From Thunnus maccoyii (Eukaryota > Chordata > Actinopteri > Scombriformes > Scombridae): 64,000 nt of DNA. This document shows positions 56,560-64,000 of the stretch, piece by piece (the first letter of the stretch is position 1; the number at the start of each line of letters is the position of its first letter). Location: the NCBI RefSeq assembly GCF_910596095.1, contig NC_056548.1, forward strand, positions 8,705,151 to 8,769,150. Reading direction: 5' to 3'. A program made the position numbers and the translations under genes. Under the pieces are notes generated by a model that worked only from the letters and a program-made list of their open reading frames with translations, was not told where the DNA came from and ran no database searches.

Positions 56560-59500
56560 TCAGTATTCATCCTGGTCCAGGTGAGCTTGTTCATCAAGGT
56601 CGTCATCTTCTGGAGGCGCAAAGCCTTCCTGAGACACAGAAGACAAATAGATGTTAAATGACGGATTCGCAGTTTTTCAAGTGTGTCATAAAACAACAAT
56701 CAGATGTCCATATGAACAGTGAAAGAGGTTTTTCTCGCTGTAATCATTCATTCATAAGTGATGAGGCCCAATATGCACAGTGTGTCTACACAGTTATTTT
56801 ATGTGAAAATTAATTTAAAAGTTTATTGGGAGCTTTTATGAGGCTTCAGCAGTCTGAGTTAGTCATATAAAAGGGATATCTGCCACATTTACTGTCTTTT
56901 TAGCTAAAATTCCCTCTTTGTGTGTCAGATACATTCAGGTTTCCTACTTGGTCTTCTTTCTGTTAACTGTTCTTCTTCACAGGTGACATCCAAACAGATA
57001 AAAACTGTCCTCCTCATAGTAATTCACTCAAGAATAAATTATGCATATTTAAAAATGGTGCAGTGCAGCCTGTATTTGTTGTCGGTAAGGGATAGATACC
57101 TCTGTTGCGTAGAGAATGTCGATTATCCTGCTGAGGATTGGGTTGTTTTCACTCTCGTGTTCTTGGCAGATGAGCTCAATGTCCCTTAGTTTGCTGAAAT
57201 AGAAGTCTCTCTCCTTCTCTAGTCCGTCTACAGTCAACTTCAACTCCATCAACTAACAAAGAAAAGACAAGAAAATGGTTACACTTCTGTTCTGAACCAT
57301 GTAGTCGGAAAAAAACATGAACCCCAGGTGTTTTTTGGTAGTGACAGTGTACTCAACCCCAAAAAATATACAGTATGATCAAGAATCTTTTATTAACACT
57401 GATAAGAGCAATGCGTTTTCTCAGCAGTTCATCAGGCTAATTCTTATTTTTTACTTTCTCACTATTGTGAAACAGTTAAAGAGGTTACTGAACTGCCTTT
57501 GCTTTTGCCTCATAAAATATAATAATATATTAATCTAGCACAGATTATTGTAGACAGGAAGACAATAAAACAATGAAAATAGGGGTGTTAAAACAGCACT
57601 ATCCTAAAAAACCTTTTAAACCATTTATTGTAAACTTTGCTAGCATTAAAAGCTAGACCCGTTTTCACAGCAGACCTTTTAACTTGTCATAGTAGGAAAA
57701 GCATGGGCGTTACTAATAACATAAATGACTGCTCCCACACAGGAGCAAAATTTTTGCAGCGAATTCAATTGGTTCCATCAGAATCGCTCTCAGGGTGTCT
57801 CAGCTGTCTCAACAGTACTGACCTTTAAAGGATAGGTTCACAGTTTTTCAAATCTGTCTTAAAACAACAGTCAGGTACCCATATGAACATTGAAAGAGGT
57901 TTTTCTTGCTGTAATCATCCCTCCTGTTCATACTATTATAAGACGCCTTCCAAATGCACTTACAAGTGATGGGGGACAAAATCCACAGTCCTCGTTTTGT
58001 ACAAAGATGCATTTAAAAGTTTATCTAAAGACAATATGAAGCCTCAGTAGTCTGAGTTAGTCCAAACAGTTGGATATCTTCCAATGTAGCAGCCTTTTTA
58101 GTACAAAATTCCCTCTTTGTGTCTTGACGGACAGTGTTTTTCTTGTTGAGCTGCGGTGGGAGGACAGTCACAAAAAGAGGGAATTTGGCACTAAATAGAC
58201 AGTAACTTTGAAAAATATTGACTTGATTTGACTAATTTGGATGTCTGAAGCTTTATATTAGCTTCAGATAAACTTTTAAATCCATTTTTGCACAGAAGGC
58301 CTACGGATTTTGGCCCCCATCACTTACATTGTAAGTGCATTATGAGGCATCTCTTAACGGCCAGTCTAAACAGGAGGAATGATTACAGCAAGAAAAACCT
58401 GTTTCAATATTCATTTGGGCATCTGACTGTTGATTTGAGACAGACTTGAAAAACTGTGAAGCTCTCTGTTAAGTGGACAGAGACCTAGAGCCCAGCCGGG
58501 CCAGCTAGCATATTTTTGCCAGCTACATACAGCAGTTCACCAACTAGCCCTGTGAATAGTCAATACATCACCAAACTTCCAGACCCACCTATTTCACATG
58601 GACAAGCAAATCACTTTGTGGTGTGACCGGCCACTACTTTTATCAATGACAGTGAGCCAGCATGCACAATACCAGGAACCTGCAAACAAAGCAGCTAAAT
58701 GGAATTGAGCCATCATTCATTTTATTATTTACCCCTGTGCTTTTCCTAATGTGACCTATCAAAATGTCACTGGTGTGAATTAACAGAGAATTCATAGATA
58801 TGAGACAGAAAAGTGGCAACAGAAAGATAATACAGTTTCAGAGTATGTCTCTGCTTCCTCTCCAAGCAACTCTACCTGTTGATTTAGCTCCATGATCTCA
58901 GCGTCACTGCCCCCGTTTCTAGACAAAGATGGATTCTTCCTCATGGCTGGAGTGTTGTGTTGGACCCGTTGTGGTGTTGGCATGTTTTTGGGAACTGTTG
59001 GAGATGTCCTCTGTGGTCCTGGAGTGGTCAGAGATGTTTAGCATTTTAATCTCAAGGGAATTACTGCATTTCTACTGGCTTTGTGACAGTTATTGCGATG
59101 GATATAGCACATTATAGAGAGCTGATGTCATCAGAATACATGTTAGCCTAATGTAAGTTTTATATGCCACTTTGGTGAATGGATTATGACAGTTTTACAA
59201 CAAAAATTATACAAAAGAGACACATTTGGATTACCAGATTGTAAAAACCAATAAATACTTTAAAATAGCTGAATCTTACACTTATTTGAGTAAACATCTT
59301 AAAAAAAAACCTGTCCTGCCATACCTCTATAAGTGCTTAAGCAGAGGTGTTTCAAATAAACTCAAAACAAAACATGCCAACACGCATCACTATTAATTTG
59401 AAAAAAAAAGTGCAAGTCATTCTGCCCATTTACAGCCACACTGCTTACAGTGACAAAGTCACAAAGCAGGCTTATTCACACGCTCCAAGTCAGATTAGAT

Positions 59501-60728
59501 TGTTCGCCATGATTTTCAAGCAAGAAAGCTTTCACAGAGACAGAGCAAGGCTGGTCAGGCTGACGTTACTGTTGTTAGTAGAATGAGATTTCTTGTTTAT
59601 CAGTCCAGCTGTCTAAGAGATGAAGCTGCAACAGTGTTGCATCACCTGCTTGATGCAGTGCACTGGGAAAACAGTTGCATTTAATAGTATGGTGGGTCTA
59701 ATTAGAATTGTAAAAACAATTGGAGTTGCATGATGTTAATTCTCAATATTCATCAACCCCACTGAGGTGATTACTCCAATCCCACCAGTGACTCAATCAT
59801 ACCTACACGGGGTCATGTTGCTCATGAATGCTGGGCAATGAGATGGATCTAAGAAGACAGCAGTCATTCTGTGAACCGTGCTGCTCACACCACTTGCTTG
59901 CAGGGAGCGCTTTTGAGCCAATCCAAAGCTCAGCAAGACCGTGCAGCAAAGGCAAAACTGTTTTGTTACCTGGAGTTCTCTTTGGTTTGTGGATAAAGTG
60001 ATCACCTGGGTTGGGGGCAGGGGCCACGTCCTGCCCCTGTCTGGCTAGTAAAGGGTCATACTCCTTCCCGTCATAGTTGGCGTCGAAGAACTTCTTGAAC
60101 CACTGCACGAATTCAAAGTTGTCCTGGAACTTCCCTTTTACAAGCTTCTCTACAGGAATTATCTGAAGAGTGGAAACAGGAAATGCTTGCATGTGATACA
60201 ACATGCATGTTATGCTGATGTTGAATGATGAAGTACAAAAGTAGGAAAACGATACAATAAGTCCCTATCAAAAACACGGCGTGGAATGTGTGATAATATG
60301 ATAAAAGACTTCTGACCTTGTCAACACTCATCCTTTTGAAAGCTGCTTGAAGAACTTTGAAGTTATGTATAAATTCATGCTCCAGCTTGGCTTGAAATTT
60401 GACCTTCTTCAGAAGGATGCAACCTGGAAACAACATGTCCATGAACTGGCAATATGCCGCTCCTGTAAAACACAAAGACACAACTACTTGTTTTTGTTGT
60501 TGCGGTCACAGTTGTCTTGCTCTGAACAGCCAGGAATGATCCCGGAAGCCTTGTTTGGAAACTCACCTGGGGACAACACACACTCTCTCTCTCTCTCTCA
60601 GCCTTACCTGAACATAGCTGTTCAATCTTGGTGTAGGTGAGATGCAAAGAATCGTTGACCCATGCCAGCATGTCATGTCGGCTGAGGTTGTCAATAGACA
60701 CGGATGTGGCGTACACATTCACTGCCAT
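56560..60728 (-). CDS. mapre3: Microtubule plus-end tracking protein EB3, complete gene
   Basis: EB proteins track growing microtubule plus ends and recruit CAP-Gly and SxIP partners. Coding exons in transcript order: 60608-60728 (ATG 60726-60728), 60317-60462, 59970-60162, 58876-59018, 57100-57252, 56560-56628. They total 274 codons; human EB3 has 281. The calponin-homology domain covers about residues 1-130 ([46 protein letters not shown]). A Pro/Ser linker ([14 protein letters not shown]) follows. The EB homology coiled coil lies at about 190-255 ([18 protein letters not shown]). The acidic tail ends in DQDEY, the EEY/F-type CAP-Gly ligand. The linker and tail match EB3 better than EB1 or EB2. 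The first coding exon begins at 60735 with a short UTR after TGTTTCAG. Linkage to otoferlin recalls human 2p23. Confidence 0.95.
56654..56932. mobile_element. TTAA-ended palindromic element, copy C (half)
   Basis: This copy begins at TTAA 56654-56657 and runs through CGCAGTTTTTCAAGTGTGTC to the element midpoint (CTAAAATTCCCTCTTTGTGT). It then stops, so one arm is missing or replaced. It lies in a mapre3 intron. The same family occurs at 10488-11141, 26425-27100 and 57825-58472. Confidence 0.6.
57825..58472. mobile_element. TTAA-ended palindromic element, copy D
   Basis: This 648-bp element is bounded by TTAA at 57825-57828 and 58469-58472. The left end AAAGGATAGGTTCACAGTTT is mirrored by AGACTTGAAAAACTGTGAA on the right. 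The arms match copies A and B. It lies in a mapre3 intron about 0.9 kb from copy C. Confidence 0.75.
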
Positions 60729-60735
60729 CCCCTAC

Positions 60736-62651
60736 CTGAAACACATCAGAAACACGGGTTTGATTTTGGCAAAAAAAACTGTTACCAGATTCTAGTGAAA
60801 TTTAGAGGAAAGTTAGGCAATGAACTAAGGACCCAGTCTATGTTTGGCTATTATGTGTAAATGCAATGATTGCTGTTATCCTATAATCAAGTTGAGTAGT
60901 TGATATTTTGGCCTCCTACATCTTTCAAGCTACCTTTCCATTTACTCCACCAAACTTCCCACCCTGACTCACCTGTAACTCACATACACAACCCTTCCTA
61001 CCTCTCCTACCTCACACATTTGACTCGGACCATTATTAGGATAATTTTTTCATCCTATTTAACTGGACTACAAATATTGGATTAACTACATTACATAACA
61101 CATTTTTATTAGAAGGATAAACCCCTTGAGATCTCATTTTGAAGGAGGTCCTTCACACAAATATACAGAAAATACAGTAAATAAAGCAAAACAACACAAG
61201 ACAGACAAAAGCTCAACAAAATGCCGAAATACATATAGTAAATGTACACATACCTATACAAAACTAAACATATTACAGATAAATTGTGGTAATTATAATT
61301 AGTAGTATTATAGTAAATAATTAACCACTGGTATGCTTTGTACTTCTAACTGTTACACCTTTCCTTTCATTTTGGGTTATTGCGGTAATCCCACCACCCC
61401 CAGCCATCCGAGAAGGGAGGATCTCTCTTTGAATTTCCTTTTTGAAGGTTTCTGCCAGCTTTTCCTTAGATTACAGATCTTGGGCTGGGTCAGAAACCCT
61501 TTGCTGTTGTGCTGTTTTTAAAGCCCATGGAGGCCTGTGATATTGGCCCATGTAAAAACCCACGTTTTGTTTTGTTTTGTTTTTGACTGTAAACACAGCG
61601 CCTGAGAAGCATCTTTAGTTTCAGTTTTAATCTACAGACGTGTGGTGAGGGTTGTGAGCTATAATCCTCTCGTAGATTAAACAGAAATATCCTGATGTTT
61701 GTGAGCAGCTTTACACATCTGGCAGCTCCAGCCTCCTCTGTGCTCACTTTGCTTTGCCTGCTAATACCTTCTGGCGGTGTCATCATGTCATAAAAAATGG
61801 GCCTGTATAACACCTTTGACATCCTCTGCAATAAAAAAAAAATGCACATTAACGCAGATTAAAGCTGTGAGGTGATGATTTTTAAGGTCACGCGCCGCTC
61901 TGGTGACAGCCAGAGAGAAATTACAGTATGCCACTCAACGGGATCACGCCTCCCTGCAATTTGCACAACACTGGTTTCTGATGATGACACTGTATTGTGA
62001 ATGCACCTTCAGCAGCGCGCACTAGACCAGTTTTCTCCCATGGGGGCTTGGCTACAGCCTACAATTACATGATTGTAACCTATAACCAACAATAAACCCG
62101 TTTATGAGGCGATAAACCACACATATTCACCCGTATTAACAAGCGTAGACCTTGCAGTGAGTGCAATTTCTGATAAATTATTGTCTCGAGAGCGGCGCAA
62201 GAATAAGAAGTCAAATCTATTCTCCTAAAAATCTGCGGGGCCTTTGAGAAGCTCCGGTAATGACTGCAGCAGAAAAAAAGAAAAAATTCTAGGTGCAAAA
62301 ACGCTCAAGTCCACCAAGAACAAATGGGCGGGGGTCTAACATTTGTAGCCCGAGCTGAGAACAATAAATGTGCCCGTTTTGCTGGGTGCCGTTTGCTTAG
62401 AAAAGCCGCAACGCTGGGTGCTGCTCTCCAAGCGGCCCCCTCTACAGGCCTCCCCGAATACCTCAGGACTGACAGTGCACGGGAAAATATTCTCACTGCA
62501 TGGAAATAAAGCACAGCCACCCCCCCTCCTCTCCTCCCCACCACCCAAGCCCCCCAACCCCCCCGCAAACACGCTTACGCACACACACAAAAAAAAGGTG
62601 AAATACACAGGACAGGCTGGGGCACTGGGAGACTCATGCGTTCATACTCAC
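60736..62651 (-). other. mapre3: mapre3 first intron (5' UTR intron)
   Basis: This intron lies between the coding exon ending at 60735 and the putative 5' UTR exon starting at 62652. It has no coding exon. A CCCC-rich stretch lies near 62518-62566. The open frames at 62305-62759 on both strands are compositional. Confidence 0.5.
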
Positions 62652-62830
62652 TGTATTCAGGAGAGTCTGTGTTGTTATCACGCTGGCTGTATTCCTTATG
62701 TCAATGCCCGTTGCTGTCGTCGTTGTCAGACCCTGCGCGGTGCAGTGCTTGCTTGGTAACGGGCCGCCCTGTCTGGGGCTGCAACAATCCAGCTCTGACT
62801 GCGCATGCGCCCGACTCCATGCTGTTAAAG
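62652..62830 (-). promoter_or_regulatory. mapre3: mapre3 5' UTR exon and NRF1-type promoter site
   Basis: A minus-strand donor (CA then GTGAGTA, with GT at 62650-62651) bounds a likely noncoding first exon. TGCGCATGCGC at 62800-62810 is a perfect NRF1 recognition palindrome in a locally GC-rich, CpG-bearing stretch, typical of a TATA-less promoter. The exact transcription start is inferred to lie between the exon and this site. Confidence 0.55.
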
Positions 62831-62984
62831 GTTCATTATAAATAGGACTTTGGCCTGTACCAGCTAAGAGACACATGATGTGTGCGGTTGGATTTTAGGC
62901 CTGCTAGTGACTAAGGTTTTAGAGAGTTCAGGCTACACAAAATTACTTTATGTTAATGTTTCATCTGCTGCTGGATGTCAGCAA

Positions 62985-63490
62985 CAGTAGTGGAAGAAGT
63001 ATTCAGAACCTTTATTAAAGTGACAGTGCTACTAAAACAATGTAAAAATACTCCAGTAAAAGTGCATTTAAAAATCCTGCTTAAGTGCAAGTACAGAATA
63101 TTCTCAAAGCATCAAAAGTAAAATGACCCATTCTGCAGGAAAATGTCCCATTTTGAGTTATGAATTGTTGTTTATTACATTATTAGATTGTAATGCTGAT
63201 GCATCAATGCATAAGTTTTACTTTTGTTTGAACTACATGACATACAGTTTGGCAGGGATCCCCTCCAACTGGTCACAAGATAAATCTGAGTGGTTGGAGT
63301 GTGTTGGAACGAAGAAAAAAGAAGGTTCAGCTTCTCTCATTTGTATTTGTTTACTTGCTTTTTTAGTGAAATATTGGAGAGTTTTACCTCTTCAGCCCTA
63401 AAAAGTAACTAGTAACTATAGCTGTCAAATAAATGTAATGAAGTAAAAAGTATAAAATCTGCCTCTGAAATGTAGTGAAGTAGCAGTCAG
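62985..63490. repeat. Degenerate hAT-like or related dispersed repeat
   Basis: It starts with CAGTAGTGGAAGAAGTATTC, nearly the same as the left end of the element at 27556-28437. It continues with AAAAATACTCCAGTAAAAGT. The right boundary is unclear. It is a decayed copy of a common fish repeat. Confidence 0.5.
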
Positions 63491-64000
63491 ACACAGGATT
63501 CAGGTGGCGATTTCCTTGTGGTTTATTTGTACTCAAATCATGTGATAAAGAGCCGCAAGAAGAAAAAAAAAAAAAACAGATAAAGGAACCCAATGTGACG
63601 ACACATTGTTCAGCACCAGTGCACATTTGGGAAGGGGAAGACACAACCAGATTCACTGGAGCTCAGGATCAAAAATGAAATCTGTTCCCAAAAAAGCCAT
63701 AATGAAGGACTTTTACTGTAGCATGATGATCTTCTGGACATAACTTCTTGTGTGTATCCCTGCTTACTCTGCAGTTTTGACAGAAATACAGCAAAAGCAA
63801 TTACTAAGACAATTATTCACAAGTCAAATCCAGTAACTAAAACACAAACAATAAATATACAGTAGTAAATAACTTGAAAAAGTATCAATGCTTTTTTGTA
63901 GCTGCTAAGCACACATGCCATCCAGTTATGACGCTGCTAAACTGCAATGTGAACGCTAAAGAGGATCACCTCAGCTGCTATATGTTTTACAGCGGTATGT
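63491..64000. other. Right edge, no supported gene
   Basis: A minus-strand AATAAA at 63522-63527 could mark the 3' end of a gene lying to the right of the window on the minus strand. I see no coding exon here to support that. A poly-A tract lies near 63562-63577. Confidence 0.25.

Noticed and set aside
56560..60728. Identification as EB1 (MAPRE1)
   Set aside because: The linker ([20 protein letters not shown]), the [20 protein letters not shown] stretch and the EGFAPPEDD tail follow EB3, not EB1.
62305..62759. Overlapping ORFs on both strands in GC-rich sequence
   Set aside because: Low-complexity Gly/Pro/Arg composition in the mapre3 first intron and 5' UTR region. No homology or splice support.

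Overview
The window is vertebrate nuclear DNA, almost certainly from a teleost fish. The genes are split into many short exons with standard splice sites. The proteins match vertebrate families closely, and the introns and spacers carry fish-type palindromic MITEs. There is no sign of bacterial or viral genome structure. I assembled exons by hand from splice sites and reading-frame phase. For all five complete gene models the exon phases close to an intact frame.

Layout, left to right: (1) ahi1 (Jouberin, cilium base), minus strand, 912-11351, 25 coding exons, 1198 codons, promoter near 11.8 kb. (2) A VAC8-like armadillo-repeat gene, plus strand, 13360-17697, 13 exons, 566 codons. (3) map7 (ensconsin), minus strand, 18741-23543, 15 exons, 644 codons, tail to tail with the ARM gene. 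(4) A transposon-rich 24-31 kb stretch that hides a decayed, intron-containing WTAP-like pseudogene on the minus strand with an in-frame stop. (5) An otoferlin gene, plus strand, 31113-47530, with about 1819 codons visible over 42 exons and no recognisable C2A domain upstream. (6) Two further complete copies of the otoferlin last exon (transmembrane tail) at 49.4 and 52.1 kb, each with its own acceptor, stop codon and AATAAA. (7) Two identical tRNA-Ala(AGC) genes at 53.8 and 54.6 kb, minus strand. (8) mapre3 (EB3), minus strand, 56560-60728, with a 5' UTR exon and an NRF1-type promoter palindrome at 62.8 kb. (9) A repeat-rich right edge.

The most striking feature is the tandem triplication of the otoferlin terminal exon. 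It yields three mutually exclusive 181-nt exons in the same phase that encode three variant membrane anchors and three separate 3' UTRs. This would let one locus make ferlins with different C-terminal anchors and UTRs. Also notable are three GC-AG introns in the same gene, the WTAP-like relic, and two families of TTAA-ended, almost fully palindromic elements.

MAP7 and EB3 are both microtubule-associated, AHI1 acts at the ciliary base, and otoferlin drives hair-cell exocytosis. These are independent vertebrate loci and not an operon-like unit. ahi1-map7 recalls human 6q23 and otof-mapre3 recalls human 2p23, so the window appears to join two conserved blocks.
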